64,000 bases of DNA from Cyanobacteria bacterium FACHB-63 (GCA_014695255.1 JACJNX010000061.1:62001-126000), one strand, 5' to 3'; shown: positions 9,179 to 19,662, numbered from the stretch's first letter. The notes: generated by a model from the sequence alone, not told the origin. Translations and numbers: made by a program.

Positions 9179-12100
9179 AACCGGAATTCGTATTCAAATA
9201 CGCCTTGGGTGTCGCCGGAGAAATCTGTTGAACCTCGGAACAATAGACGGTCACTAAATCGGTAGCGCACTCCAAATTGAGTCGGTTGATCCGCCGTTAA
9301 CACTCGCAACACGGATGCAGAGAGGTTGCGAGTGATATCGACCCCAACTTCTGCGGCTAATCCCAGCGTTGAACCGCGCTGCTGACCTCGATCAAGCAAA
9401 GTCGGAAATAGGCGGAAATCACTCAGACCGAGCGCGTTACCAATAAATCCTTGAATGTTGGTGAGCAACGCCGACCCCGCTAGGTTAGCAATGCCTAGAG
9501 CACTATCGCCTCGACCTAGCGTGTTGACAAATCCACCGCCGATTAGGGAAACGATTTCACTCCGGCTGCGGCTCGGACTGCTGGTGAGTTCTAAGTTTTG
9601 CAGCAGTTGGCTTGCAGGACCCGTTGCTTTTGCCTGAATTCGCACGGTTCGGAGTGAGCCTAAGTTCGCGACCGAGGCAGCAGAAACCGGACTATCTGAC
9701 ACTTCTGCGGTTCCGGGAGTCGCAATCCGACTGCCTGTAACTTCTGGAACAGAAGCAATCAAGCGGACATCTAGCACTGGATCAAGTCCGCGATCGCGCA
9801 CAAAGGTTGCAGTTTGTGGATATCCTCTTTCCAATACAAACTGGGTTGTAAATAGGTTCACCTGCCCGCTTCTGAGGCGAATCGTTCCTTCGGGACGAAG
9901 CGCGTCAATTTTTCCATTCACAGTTAGAGTACCAGAAGCGACAAAGTTAATCAGCGGTGCGCGGACAATCTGAACCCGATTGCCTAAGACGAGTTTCAGA
10001 TCGTTCAAGCTGGCGCTGAGTTGAGAAGCCTGGGGATTGGTACTACCTGATGCAGCAGAAGGCGTTGTTTCACCTGTAGCTTCTGGATTGGGCAATTGAA
10101 TTTGTCCGTCTGCGAGTTCGACCTGTCCTCCGATTTCGGGTGCAAATGCCGTTCCTAATACTGTAATATTGCCTGTCACGCCTCCTTGATACAAGCCTTT
10201 GCGGTTAATTGCGAGACGATCGAGCGTAATTTGTAGGGGATTGTTTGGATCAGCGTCCGCCGCAACCAGAATTGGTAGCGTTCCTTTAGCGATCACCTGT
10301 CCGCGATTGAACTGTCCTTGAAGGCTCTCAACCGAGATGAGATCGCGGTTAAACAAGATGGTGCCTGTGATATTGGTCAGGGGTTCTTGTAAGGCAGTGG
10401 ATTCGATCGTCGCACCGGCAAGAACGATCGAGCCTGTGACTTCTGGGCGCAGTAGGGTGCCTGCGACGTTGAGCTTGACTGCACCTTGTCCGCTGCGCCA
10501 CGCGAGTTGAGGCACTAGCACGGTTAACACGGATAGTCCTTCGTTCTTCACGTCAAGATTCAGGCTAATTTGATTGCTCTCTGGGCGAACGCTGTCGGGT
10601 AGGAGTTGGTAGGGAATGCTGCCTTCGATCGTGATCGGTTCGTTGGTGGAGAGGGCGATGTTGCTGCCGAAGTTGAGCCGCGAATTGACGTAAGTGAAGT
10701 TACCTGTGGCGGAGTTGATTGCTTTACCATTCAAAAAGCCATCAATGACTCGGATTTGCCCTACGGCAGATGGATTCGTGCGTGTACCGCTAATCGTGAC
10801 GGTGGTGTTGAGTTTGCCATCGATGCCCAGGGGGAGGGGGTAAAAGCGCTCAATTTCGGCGATCGATAAGTTCTGCACTTCTAGCTGTCCAAATTGAGTT
10901 TCGCCGCCAAACTGTCCGGTGAGGTTAATCTGGGATTCACCGGATTGAATTCTGAGGGGTTCGAGGGAAACTACACCATTGTTGAGGCTACCAAGGGCAA
11001 TCACCTGCTGAGCGGTGAGGACACGATCGTTCACAGGTTGGAGTTTGCCGTCGCGCAATCGAATTTGGGATTGATAAGGACGATATTCCACATCTTGTGC
11101 GCGTAAATCAAAGTTCGCTTGAACGCCTTGAGCGGCGGAAGCAGTAAGCGTAATTTCACCGCCAAAGTTACCTCGAATATCAGCAGTTTGAGGAATGCGA
11201 TTGTTGGCGATCGCTTGATTATTCAGTCGCAGTAACGCATTGATTTCGGCAAAGCGACGGAGTTGATCAAACAGTGGAGTTTGAGGATTGCCGACTGCGA
11301 CTGGGTTCAGCGCGTCGGCACGGTTGTAGGTCGGTGGTTTTGATCCACGGGTGAAGTCTTGCAGATCAAAGAACTGTAATCCGCCTAAGACATCTTCGAT
11401 TCTGCCTTGAGCGATCGCGATTTTGCCGTTGAACTTTGGCTGCGATCGCAAATCGACATTGCCTGAAAGGGTGTATTTGCTTTGTCCCTTGGTCAGCACT
11501 GTATCGCCAAATTCAAAGACGTTATTGCGATTCACAAAGCTGGTCGAAGCAACATCGGTGCGGAATGCTCCGATGCGGAAGTTTTGCACCGTTGCGTTTC
11601 CATCAATCACTCGCAGTCGATCGAGATCAATGTCAATGTTGCCAGCCAGTGTGCCACCAATGCCACCGTAACGAGAGATATCGACACCGGGAAGAATAAA
11701 CCCATCGATCGGGAACTGTTGCACCGAAACCTGGAAAATATTGCCTCTGGTTTGTCCAATTAAGCTGGCTTCTCCGCGTTGAACATTCAGCGATCGGGGT
11801 CTGAAGTTGGGCGCGAGATCGAGCGCAATTCGATCCTGAATGCCTGCCACTTTCAGATCAAAGCCTTGCGGTAGTAGATTTAGGGTTCCATTTAGCACTG
11901 GATCGAAGGTGATGCCATTCAGCGAGAGTCCGCGCACCGAAACGGTACTAACGACTTTTGGACGATCGGGCGTTCCGGTAATGCGTCCGACGAGATCCAC
12001 GGCACCGGAAAGTTGAGTCACAGGGGGACGAGGAATCGGCAGATTCGAGAGCGCGTATCCGTTGGCTTGAATGGCTAAATTCAGTCCAGTGATTTGGGGT

Positions 12101-14184
12101 GTTCCGCTCAGGTTTGCCAAAATTGTGCCATTTGCCCGGAAGCCCGAAGAGGTTGCCTGCGGAATGTTGAGTTTCTGACCGTCCCAGTTAATCTGCGCGA
12201 CTAAGGGCGTAGTGATCAGCGAGATTCCCTGAGACAGTCTCACTTGTCCATTGGCTCGAACCGTTTCTGGACGTAACGCATTTAACGCCCCTGTCAATCT
12301 CACATTACCGCTCAAGTCTCCGCGTAGTTGTTGAGAGAACTGATTCAGTGCAATTCCAGCGATTTGTGTATCGGCTTGCCAACGTCCTGCGATCGCATTA
12401 AAGTTTGCGTTCACAAAACTGTTTCCGTTTGTGAGTCTGGCTTGTCCGCTTGCCTGTATATTTTCTAGTTGCGGTGAACTTAATGATCCGGCTACTTGAG
12501 CATTGCCGTTAATGAGTCCTTGTACTTGTGATGAGAATCGACTGGCTTGAACATTGGAAGCTTGAACCGTGCCACGGAATCGATCGCCGATCGTTTGTCC
12601 TTGTGCGGTAACAGTTCCGCCTGCGACCTGAAATACCGCATTTCTCAGCGCCACGTTTCGACCCGTCACTACAACTTCGCCTGTTCCTGGATAGGTGGCT
12701 TCGGGTGCTTGAAATTGGGCGATCGTTTGGACGCGATCGAGTCGTCCGATTACTTGTCCTGTTGCATTGACGCGCCCCACGGTGACGGGTAATGTTCCAT
12801 TGTTGTAGAGGGCTGCGATCGCATCTCCTGGAATGTTCCGGGCTTGATAGTTCACTGCGATCGATTGCGGCGCATTCAGATTGAGATTGCCACTGGCGAC
12901 GACGGTTCCACCGACTTCAGGAACGGCGCGAGCATTTGATAAGGCTAAGTTAAGCGTTTTTGTATCGAGGCGAAAATCGCTGCTGACTTGGGACAAATTG
13001 ATGCGATCGACTCGCGCCGTTTTGGTATTGCGAACGCTGCCACTGACGATCGGGCTTTGGGTTGCACCTGTGACCTTAATATTGGCTGTAGCTTCTCCGG
13101 TGACAGCAAACGGGAGATTGACTTTGAAGGTACTGAAGAAATCTTCGACTTTGACCGCTCGAACATTTGCCGTAAGGTTAAAGCCTTTCTCGGTGTCGAT
13201 CGTTCCGTTAGCCGTGAGTGGAATCTTTCCGAGTTGCGAAGTGGCTTTCTCTAATGTAATTAAAGTGTCATCAATTTGTAAATTTCCCGATGACTTTGCA
13301 AATGTCTGAGGGAATCGCGGAACTTCTACTGTGGCATCTCTAAAGCTTGCGGTTCCTCGGACAACTGCACGCTGATCTGGTCTAATCCGAACATTGACGT
13401 TTCCACTCGTGCGACCTTGCTTTAAATTAATCGGTAGCTTGACTAAACGATCGATTTCCGCGACTAAAAATTCTTGTCCTCGGATATTAAGGTTAGAATT
13501 CAAGCCGTTGTTAATAAGGGTTTCGCCTTGAAGGTCAAATTTGCCGCCTTTAGTGGATTCAGCATCGAGCGTGTAATCAATCCGACGATTGTTATCAAAA
13601 AAGTTTGCTTCACCTGTACCTTGTCGTAACGTCACTGGAATGCGTTTTTGGTTCGGTTTTGGAAACGCATCAAGTTCGATATTGGCATCTTTGAATCGAA
13701 TTCTCTGAAGCTCAGTTTTGATTAATCCTTCTTGTTCCTGCGCTTTGATCTGCGTTTTCACCCAAACGCCGTCTTTTTCCTGATCTAAATACACATCCGG
13801 CTGCAGCAGCGTCACATCTAGGTTTAATCGGCGCGTTAACAGCAATTGCAGCAAATTAAATCCGACTTCAACACCTCCCACTGAAGCCCGATCGCGATCG
13901 TTCGGGGTTGCGGGGATCGCACTCTTACCAAATCGCAATCCAGTTAGCGAGACATTTTCAACCTTGCCGAGTTCCACAGGTCGATCGAGCAGTTCGCTTA
14001 AGTTTCGCTCAATTAAGGGGGCAAGATCTTGCTGGACAAATTTTGATCCGTACCAAATTCCCCCTGCAATGCCCAAGGCACCCAGCACCGCGATCGGGAG
14101 TCCGACACGACCGAGCAGCATCAGCCACAAGCGCCGACGAGTCGGGGTTTCAGGGCGATTGTTGGGATCAGGAGATTGGGTCAT
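9175..14184 (-). CDS. tamB: TamB/DUF490-family translocation and assembly protein
   Basis: A 1669-residue envelope protein. One N-terminal membrane anchor (residues ~18-48, LWLMLLGRVGLPIAVLGALG) is followed by a very long series of amphipathic beta strands. The C-terminal DUF490 region ends in VDITRNLSASVLRV...FEYEFRF, as in TamB. TamB-like proteins bridge the inner and outer membranes, and homologues are implicated in outer-membrane protein assembly and lipid transport; chloroplast Tic236 is a relative. Its length is typical for cyanobacteria. It stands alone. Many antisense frames in this gene are by-products of its repetitive composition. Confidence 0.93.
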   Translation of the reverse strand: MTQSPDPNNRPETPTRRRLWLMLLGRVGLPIAVLGALGIAGGIWYGSKFVQQDLAPLIERNLSELLDRPVELGKVENVSLTGLRFGKSAIPATPNDRDRASVGGVEVGFNLLQLLLTRRLNLDVTLLQPDVYLDQEKDGVWVKTQIKAQEQEGLIKTELQRIRFKDANIELDAFPKPNQKRIPVTLRQGTGEANFFDNNRRIDYTLDAESTKGGKFDLQGETLINNGLNSNLNIRGQEFLVAEIDRLVKLPINLKQGRTSGNVNVRIRPDQRAVVRGTASFRDATVEVPRFPQTFAKSSGNLQIDDTLITLEKATSQLGKIPLTANGTIDTEKGFNLTANVRAVKVEDFFSTFKVNLPFAVTGEATANIKVTGATQSPIVSGSVRNTKTARVDRINLSQVSSDFRLDTKTLNLALSNARAVPEVGGTVVASGNLNLNAPQSIAVNYQARNIPGDAIAALYNNGTLPVTVGRVNATGQVIGRLDRVQTIAQFQAPEATYPGTGEVVVTGRNVALRNAVFQVAGGTVTAQGQTIGDRFRGTVQASNVQASRFSSQVQGLINGNAQVAGSLSSPQLENIQASGQARLTNGNSFVNANFNAIAGRWQADTQIAGIALNQFSQQLRGDLSGNVRLTGALNALRPETVRANGQVRLSQGISLITTPLVAQINWDGQKLNIPQATSSGFRANGTILANLSGTPQITGLNLAIQANGYALSNLPIPRPPVTQLSGAVDLVGRITGTPDRPKVVSTVSVRGLSLNGITFDPVLNGTLNLLPQGFDLKVAGIQDRIALDLAPNFRPRSLNVQRGEASLIGQTRGNIFQVSVQQFPIDGFILPGVDISRYGGIGGTLAGNIDIDLDRLRVIDGNATVQNFRIGAFRTDVASTSFVNRNNVFEFGDTVLTKGQSKYTLSGNVDLRSQPKFNGKIAIAQGRIEDVLGGLQFFDLQDFTRGSKPPTYNRADALNPVAVGNPQTPLFDQLRRFAEINALLRLNNQAIANNRIPQTADIRGNFGGEITLTASAAQGVQANFDLRAQDVEYRPYQSQIRLRDGKLQPVNDRVLTAQQVIALGSLNNGVVSLEPLRIQSGESQINLTGQFGGETQFGQLEVQNLSIAEIERFYPLPLGIDGKLNTTVTISGTRTNPSAVGQIRVIDGFLNGKAINSATGNFTYVNSRLNFGSNIALSTNEPITIEGSIPYQLLPDSVRPESNQISLNLDVKNEGLSVLTVLVPQLAWRSGQGAVKLNVAGTLLRPEVTGSIVLAGATIESTALQEPLTNITGTILFNRDLISVESLQGQFNRGQVIAKGTLPILVAADADPNNPLQITLDRLAINRKGLYQGGVTGNITVLGTAFAPEIGGQVELADGQIQLPNPEATGETTPSAASGSTNPQASQLSASLNDLKLVLGNRVQIVRAPLINFVASGTLTVNGKIDALRPEGTIRLRSGQVNLFTTQFVLERGYPQTATFVRDRGLDPVLDVRLIASVPEVTGSRIATPGTAEVSDSPVSAASVANLGSLRTVRIQAKATGPASQLLQNLELTSSPSRSRSEIVSLIGGGFVNTLGRGDSALGIANLAGSALLTNIQGFIGNALGLSDFRLFPTLLDRGQQRGSTLGLAAEVGVDITRNLSASVLRVLTADQPTQFGVRYRFSDRLLFRGSTDFSGDTQGVFEYEFRF

Positions 14185-14303
14185 CGGCGGGGGAACACAT
14201 ACAAAGACAATCTATAGTTACCACACCCACGAATCTCTAGTGCAAAGAATTTGACAGAATCTCTCAATCGATCGCCGTAATTCCATTGATGCTGCTAACA
14301 AAA

Positions 14304-14339
14304 AATCGCGATCGCTCAAATGAACGAGCGATCGCGATT
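14304..14339 (-). terminator. Intrinsic terminator built on HIP1 octamers
   Basis: A perfect 14-bp stem (14304-14317 with 14326-14339) encloses an 8-base loop. Each arm contains GCGATCGC. On the minus strand the hairpin is followed by TTTTTG, so it should terminate the surface-protein gene ending at 14359. Confidence 0.8.
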
Positions 14340-14358
14340 CAGAACTTCTCAAGCCAAT

Positions 14359-15081
14359 TTACGCTTCAGCGGTGCCTTTCGCTTGGCGCGATTTGCTTCT
14401 TGCCCGCTTCACTCCACCAATAATGCCCGAAACAATTAGTCCAGGAATCGGCGAGAACGCAAATGGGACAGGGGTGATCTCAGTAGCATCAATGGTAAAA
14501 GCATTCTTAACACTGTTACCAATTCCCCAGTCTGGCGAACCATTGCCAGTGAATTTGTAGTCTAAAAACGTCCAACCTGAACCATTGGAAGCAGTAGGGT
14601 TAGCGTCAATATTCTGCGTCCAACTGTAGCTCGTTCCAGTGGCGACTAGCCAATAGGTTGTGTTGGGAGCTAACGTAGTATTCCCGCCAGTAGGAGTGAA
14701 CGTAAAGTTTCCTGGTGCTCCAAATGTAGGCGTGGGATTAGAGTTACCTAGGATCGTGTGAGTAGCACCTGGTTGCCCTCCGTTAATGGGATTGTTAGAT
14801 CGAATCTCAAAAACCCCAAAAGGAATATCAGCGGTGTCATACGATAGTAACGACAACGTGACCGAATTAAGCGTCCATTCCTGATTATCAGTGGTAAAGC
14901 CTACGGCCTTTTGCTGAGGAGGGGAGTTCTGGTCGTTAATTACCGAAGCATTGGTAATATTGAAAGGATTCAGAGGAGTGCCAAATACAGTCAGTGCATA
15001 AGTTGGAGTAGCCCAACTCATAGACACCATCGTCGCTCCCACCGCACCGAGCGGCAGGAATCTTGTTGCATTCTTTATCAT
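14359..15081 (-). CDS. Exported surface protein with C-terminal sorting-like tag
   Basis: Signal peptide at the start (MIKNATRFLPLGAVGATMVS...TPTYA), then a Thr/Asn/Gly-rich beta domain of the type seen in cyanobacterial PEP-CTERM or 'choice-of-anchor' proteins (SWTQNIDANPTASNGSGW, NTTYWLVATG). The C-terminus is PFAFSPIPGLIVSGIIGG followed by a basic cluster (KRARSKSR), a tripartite tag resembling the cyanobacterial PF-FSP variant of exosortase signals. The frame opens 13 codons upstream, but the ATG at 15081 starts the signal peptide directly. A HIP1 hairpin terminator follows. The function is unknown. Confidence 0.75.
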   Translation of the reverse strand: MIKNATRFLPLGAVGATMVSMSWATPTYALTVFGTPLNPFNITNASVINDQNSPPQQKAVGFTTDNQEWTLNSVTLSLLSYDTADIPFGVFEIRSNNPINGGQPGATHTILGNSNPTPTFGAPGNFTFTPTGGNTTLAPNTTYWLVATGTSYSWTQNIDANPTASNGSGWTFLDYKFTGNGSPDWGIGNSVKNAFTIDATEITPVPFAFSPIPGLIVSGIIGGVKRARSKSRQAKGTAEA

Positions 15082-15277
15082 CGTCTTGATTTTCTCAGAG
15101 AGATTGCTTGCATCGTACAAGTAAAGTTTTCCCTGGTCGCTCGAAAAAATGCTTAATTCGATCGATAAATCTCCCTAGTTCTCAGTAGAAACACGAATAA
15201 GGCGCGATCGTTTTTGATAAAATCCTCATTTCTACGCAGAAGTCGAGCTAATGCCCTCTTCGTCACGCAGACACAGG

Positions 15278-17029
15278 TTATTGGTTAACTCGCAGTGCGC
15301 GAATTGCATCCTCAGCGGCTCGCTGTCCTTGTGGGTTGTTCTGTTGGCGATACAGTCGGACGGCGGCGCGATAGTCTCTAATTGCACCTGAACGATCGCC
15401 GCGCTTTGCCGCAAGATTTGCCCGATTGAAGTAGGCATCTGCTAAGGCTGGATCAAGTCGAATCGCTTCCGTGTAATCAGACATTGCTTGCTCAACATTG
15501 CCATTGTTCGCGTATTCGATGCCGCGATTGTAGTAGAGATTTGCCGCTCGATTCGCTGGAGTTGGGCTCAGATTTAGCCCTTGAGTGTAAGCCTCGATCG
15601 CCGCATTGCGATCGCCCGCCTGCGCTTTACGGATGCCTTCATTAAACCAACCCTCTGCATCGGCAATCTGAGGACGCGATCCGGGAAGCGGTTGGAACAA
15701 TGACCAGAGAATGGCACCAAGCAGCCCCAAAGCCAATAAACCTCCAAGTCCAAGCACCAACGGCAGGGGAATGTTGCGCTCTTGCAGATATTGTGTAATT
15801 CGATCGTTCGCAGGCTCAAACTCTGAATCCGGCGATCGCATCAATCGCCGATTTCTCAGAAACTGACTCAACCGATTGCCTGAAGTTTCAAGCTGAGTCT
15901 CCGTCTCGACTTGCGGCTCGACTGGAACGATTTCAACCGGAGGCATTGTCTCTGGTGCTGTATTTTGTGCCTCCTGCTCCATCACGGTTGCGGGTAGAGG
16001 GGCAGTCGCAAAGAGATTTTCTGGCAGTCCCAATACTTGCCGAAGCTGCAATAACTCTGCTCGCATATTATCGTCAATCGGCGACTGACTAACTTGTTCG
16101 AGAATGCGATCGTACTGTCGCTGTTTCTCCATCTGCTGACGATGCGGCAAGAGTGCATCTTCTCGAATTACGTTAGCGATGTCTTGAGAAATTCCCTGTC
16201 TGATGCGTTGTTCTTCCAGGATGTTGTGTCCGACTAGGGAAATCTCGCCCTGTTCCGCTAAGCTCCTGACTTGTCTACGAAAGTCTAGATACGGGGCATA
16301 CACGATCACAATTCGATAGCCGTCTGCTGTGCTGTAAAGGTTTGGAGTCAGTGCAGGCAATGTATCTTGCAGATGAGCAGTGACATAGGCATGAAGTTCA
16401 GTCACATCCACCGTGCCATCTAAAGGACGGTTGGCGCTTCCATCTGCCATTCCAGTTTCCAAAGCATCGAGTAAAAGCTGACTGTAGGTCGATCGCGTTT
16501 TAGCTTTGTGCTCGGTTGAATAGTCGATCGAGGCAGGGGAAGTCAGCAAGGCACGACGACTGCTGCTAAAGTCCTGAGCGATCGCATCAAAGTCCTGAGC
16601 GGCAATCATGCCCTGAGCAAAAGTGCCGCTAAAACAGCAATCGAGAATCACGACTTGTTTTTGCGATCGGCAAGCTTCGAGTTCGGCTTTGAGTTCGCTC
16701 AATGGGTAGGCAGTGCGTTCTAAGTGCGATCGCTGAGTGTCGCGGCAGGGAAAAAATAGCGCACCTCGGTCATCCACGAGCGCATGACCCGAAAGATAAA
16801 TCAGAGTCGTTTCATCCGGAGCGCGTAGAGTGCAAAAGGTTTCGATCGTTTCTCTCAGTTGCTTTAGCGTCGGATGCTGAAGCTGCATTACATCACTCGT
16901 CCGGCTTGCACCAATGTCGGGACGGCGCAGCAGTTCTTGGAGTGCTTCCGTATCTTGTGAAGGTGCTGTGAGTGAGGGAAAGCTGGGGTCATCGTACTGC
17001 CCCATTCCAATCAGTAATGCTTCTGTCAT
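15278..17029 (-). CDS. Caspase-like (peptidase C14) protein with membrane segment and TPRs
   Basis: A 583-residue orthocaspase-type protein. The p20-like domain (residues ~1-240) has the His in YLSGHA (H82) and the Cys in LDCCFSG (C132 likely), the usual dyad; HA replaces the more common HG. A charged, Pro/Glu-rich linker and a single hydrophobic segment (~425-447, LGLGGLLALGLLGAILWSLF) follow, then about three TPRs (~460-570: AIEAYTQGLNLSP, AMSDYTEAIRLDP, AIRDYRAAVRL). The protease domain probably lies on one side of the membrane and the TPRs on the other. Orthocaspases cleave after basic residues in stress or death pathways; the substrate is unknown. Confidence 0.88.
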   Translation of the reverse strand: MTEALLIGMGQYDDPSFPSLTAPSQDTEALQELLRRPDIGASRTSDVMQLQHPTLKQLRETIETFCTLRAPDETTLIYLSGHALVDDRGALFFPCRDTQRSHLERTAYPLSELKAELEACRSQKQVVILDCCFSGTFAQGMIAAQDFDAIAQDFSSSRRALLTSPASIDYSTEHKAKTRSTYSQLLLDALETGMADGSANRPLDGTVDVTELHAYVTAHLQDTLPALTPNLYSTADGYRIVIVYAPYLDFRRQVRSLAEQGEISLVGHNILEEQRIRQGISQDIANVIREDALLPHRQQMEKQRQYDRILEQVSQSPIDDNMRAELLQLRQVLGLPENLFATAPLPATVMEQEAQNTAPETMPPVEIVPVEPQVETETQLETSGNRLSQFLRNRRLMRSPDSEFEPANDRITQYLQERNIPLPLVLGLGGLLALGLLGAILWSLFQPLPGSRPQIADAEGWFNEGIRKAQAGDRNAAIEAYTQGLNLSPTPANRAANLYYNRGIEYANNGNVEQAMSDYTEAIRLDPALADAYFNRANLAAKRGDRSGAIRDYRAAVRLYRQQNNPQGQRAAEDAIRALRVNQ

Positions 17030-17145
17030 CTCCGCCTCTCCAACTCAGTGCAATCGTGCCTGCTTATTAATCAGCAATTATCCGTAAGCAAAGACAACTT
17101 TTCAAGCAATCTTACCCGTTTTTGGAGGTGGGGCTCATTCCAGCA

Positions 17146-19086
17146 CTAAGAAACAGCTTCAGAGTTAGTTGGCTCTGGAATGCTATCGATCGCATCCTCA
17201 TCGCCCGGATGAAAATAGCGATAAATCTGCTTTGCAATTTGCATTCCAATCCCGGAAACTGTCGCTAATTGCTCTGGGGTTGCTTCACGAATGTAATCGA
17301 TCGACCGAAATTCCGCTAAGAGTAGCTTTTGGCGATGCAACCCCAAACCAGGAATCTCATCTAAGCTGGATCGGCGCATCCGAGTGGTACGTTGTTGACG
17401 ATGGAACGTAACCGCAAATCGGTGTGCTTCATCACGTAAACGGCGCAGTAATTGAACTCCAGGCTGTTCGGCATCAGTTTCAAGCGGAAAAGACTCACCC
17501 GGTAAGAAAATCTCTTCACGCTGTTTTGCCAAGCTCACAACCTTAATCTCTTCGAGCAAGTTCATCTCGCGCAGCACATTCACCACTGCAGAAAGCTGAC
17601 CCTTACCCCCGTCGATCATCACCACATCAGGAAAATCTGAAGACTTTCCAGCAACTAACGGCTCTCCTTTCGCTTTCGCGGCGGCATACTTGCGGAATCG
17701 ACGCGAGATCACTTCTGCCATACTTGCAAAGTCATCCGATCGTCCCGATCGCACCTCTGGATTCTTGATCTTATAGTGCCGATAATGCTGCTTTGCAGGC
17801 AATCCATCAACAAACACAACCTGAGAAGCCACCGCATCCGAACCCTGAATATGCGAAATGTCATAGCCTTCAATCCGACGCGGCAACTCTGGTAAATCGA
17901 GAATCTCAGCCAGATCCTGCATCGCTGCCGCATTACGATCGGCAAACTTCTGCGTCCGCGCTAACTCAATCCCTGCATTGCGCTCGACCATCTCGATCAA
18001 TTCGGCTTTCGTCTGACGCTGGGGAGCGACGATCGACACCTTCCGCCCTTTCGCCTGACTGAGAAATTCCGCCAGCATTTCACCATCGGGTAACTCATGC
18101 TGTACTAAAATCTCTGCCGGAATCTCGACCGGATCAACCGTCTGATAATGCTCTTCTAAAACGCGCTGAAGAATCGCACCATACTCACCCGATTGAGCAT
18201 CCGCGATAAATCCCAAGCGTCCGACCAAGCGACCTGCGCGAATTTGGAACAACTGTACACAGGCATGATGTTCATCGGCAGCAAGCGCGATCGCATCCCG
18301 CGAAATCGTATCATCCGGCAATGCCACCTTTTGATCGGCGCTCAAGCTCTTAAGTCCAGCAATTTGATCACGCAACCGGGCAGCGTGTTCAAAGTTGAGG
18401 TCTTCAGCCGCTTTCTCCATCTGTGCCGCTAACGATTCCTCTAATTCTCGCGTCCGTCCCTGAAAAATCATTGCCACCTTTTGCACCGTCTTGCGATAGT
18501 CCTCTGGTGAAATCATCGCCTGACAAACCCCCGGACAGCGCCCAATATCGTAATTCAAACAAGGACGATCCTTAAATAATGGCTGTGGACGCTGACGCAA
18601 GGGAAAGATGCGCTTGACTAAATGCAGCGTTGTGCGAAGGGTACGGCTATCGACATACGGGCCGTAATAGCGATCGCGCTCCTTTGCCATCCGCCGCTTG
18701 CGAGTAATGAAAATCCGAGGATATGGCTCCGACCAAGTAATGCACAGATACGGATACTTCTTATCGTCTTTCAGCAACACATTAAAGTGCGGCTGATGCT
18801 GCCGGATCAGATTCGCTTCGAGCGCCAATGCCTCAGCTTCGGTATCGGTCACAATCACTTCAATTTCGACTACCTGACGCATCATCAGCGTGATTCGGGG
18901 TCGAGTATCATGTCCGTTGAAATACGATCGTAAGCGCGATCGCAAACGCTTCGACTTGCCAATGTAGAGGATTTGATCCGTACGATCGCGCATATAGTAC
19001 ACGCCTGGCTCTTGGGGAATTTCCTTAAGCCGAGCTTCTAAGCGCTCTGGATCATCAATTAGCGACAAAGTTTGAGGAGCAGTCAC
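17146..19086 (-). CDS. uvrC: Excinuclease ABC subunit C
   Basis: Makes both incisions in nucleotide excision repair with UvrA and UvrB. The 646 residues show the GIY-YIG domain at the N-terminus ([25 protein letters not shown]), the four-Cys-like segment [13 protein letters not shown], a UVR motif (residues ~215-245), the RNase H-like nuclease core ([28 protein letters not shown]) and C-terminal helix-hairpin-helix motifs ([28 protein letters not shown]). The start is a GTG at 19086. Confidence 0.97.
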   Translation of the reverse strand: MTAPQTLSLIDDPERLEARLKEIPQEPGVYYMRDRTDQILYIGKSKRLRSRLRSYFNGHDTRPRITLMMRQVVEIEVIVTDTEAEALALEANLIRQHQPHFNVLLKDDKKYPYLCITWSEPYPRIFITRKRRMAKERDRYYGPYVDSRTLRTTLHLVKRIFPLRQRPQPLFKDRPCLNYDIGRCPGVCQAMISPEDYRKTVQKVAMIFQGRTRELEESLAAQMEKAAEDLNFEHAARLRDQIAGLKSLSADQKVALPDDTISRDAIALAADEHHACVQLFQIRAGRLVGRLGFIADAQSGEYGAILQRVLEEHYQTVDPVEIPAEILVQHELPDGEMLAEFLSQAKGRKVSIVAPQRQTKAELIEMVERNAGIELARTQKFADRNAAAMQDLAEILDLPELPRRIEGYDISHIQGSDAVASQVVFVDGLPAKQHYRHYKIKNPEVRSGRSDDFASMAEVISRRFRKYAAAKAKGEPLVAGKSSDFPDVVMIDGGKGQLSAVVNVLREMNLLEEIKVVSLAKQREEIFLPGESFPLETDAEQPGVQLLRRLRDEAHRFAVTFHRQQRTTRMRRSSLDEIPGLGLHRQKLLLAEFRSIDYIREATPEQLATVSGIGMQIAKQIYRYFHPGDEDAIDSIPEPTNSEAVS

Positions 19087-19208
19087 TTAAAACTTTATGT
19101 AAAAGGCGGATATTTAAATCTTAAATCAATCTCCACAGACAGGGGTGACGATCACCGAACTGGAGTGACTATAGTGCTAAATATTCAGTACCAGACTTGT
19201 CTAAATCT

Positions 19209-19409
19209 ATGAATCTACAAGAGTTTGAGAGCCAAACTCGCACCAGTATCGAACGAGCGCTCAATCAACTTCAAACCGCAACCCTATTACTTTCCGCGCT
19301 CGAAATTCAGATTCAAGAGTCTGGTGATACCGTCAAGAGCCTGAGTCTGACGATCGAGCAATTCATCAATACACATCCAGACTATGACTCGATTAGATCT
19401 AGACGTTAA
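19209..19409 (+). CDS. Small hypothetical helical protein
   Basis: 66 residues from the ATG at 19209; a TTG four codons earlier is in frame but less likely. The sequence MNLQEFESQTRTSIERALNQ... is predicted to be mostly helical with a heptad-like Leu/Ile pattern (LQTATLLLSALEIQIQ), suggesting a short coiled coil. It lies divergent from uvrC and upstream of a repeat element. No function is recognised. Confidence 0.6.
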   Translation: MNLQEFESQTRTSIERALNQLQTATLLLSALEIQIQESGDTVKSLSLTIEQFINTHPDYDSIRSRR

Positions 19410-19449
19410 GGTCGGCAGGATTGAGGTTTAGCGAATCATAGTTTTCTTT

Positions 19450-19662
19450 GAAGGGTGTTTGAAAAGTCTTTGTCTGTGGCCACAGGTCGCCCTGAACTGG
19501 AAGTTCGGGCTAATCGGCGCAAGTCCATTGGAAATGGACTGAGAACTCGAAACTCGCTCCTAGTCTACGTTAGTAGACTTTCCCCTGTTAGCCCGAACTT
19601 CCAGTTCAAGACGGGAGCACAACGAGAGCTAAGAGACTTTCTATAGTGTTCAAACACCCTTC
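19450..19662. repeat. Nested inverted-repeat element (MITE-like)
   Basis: Outer 14-bp perfect inverted repeats GAAGGGTGTTTGAA (19450-19463) and its complement (19649-19662) enclose a second 21-bp perfect pair (19493-19513 with 19588-19608). Inside are two small hairpins, AGTCCATT/AATGGACT (19522-19540) and AGTCTAC/GTAGACT (19562-19579). The whole 213-bp unit can fold into one branched structure. The right end touches the stop codon of the adjacent response regulator. No transposase is present and no clear target duplication is seen. Similar structured repeats are common in cyanobacterial genomes. Confidence 0.75.

Noticed and set aside
12881-13309. Plus-strand frame of 142 codons inside tamB
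   Set aside because: It lies wholly within the coherent tamB frame and has the low-complexity composition of an antisense shadow. The same applies to the other antisense frames between 9.4 and 14.2 kb.
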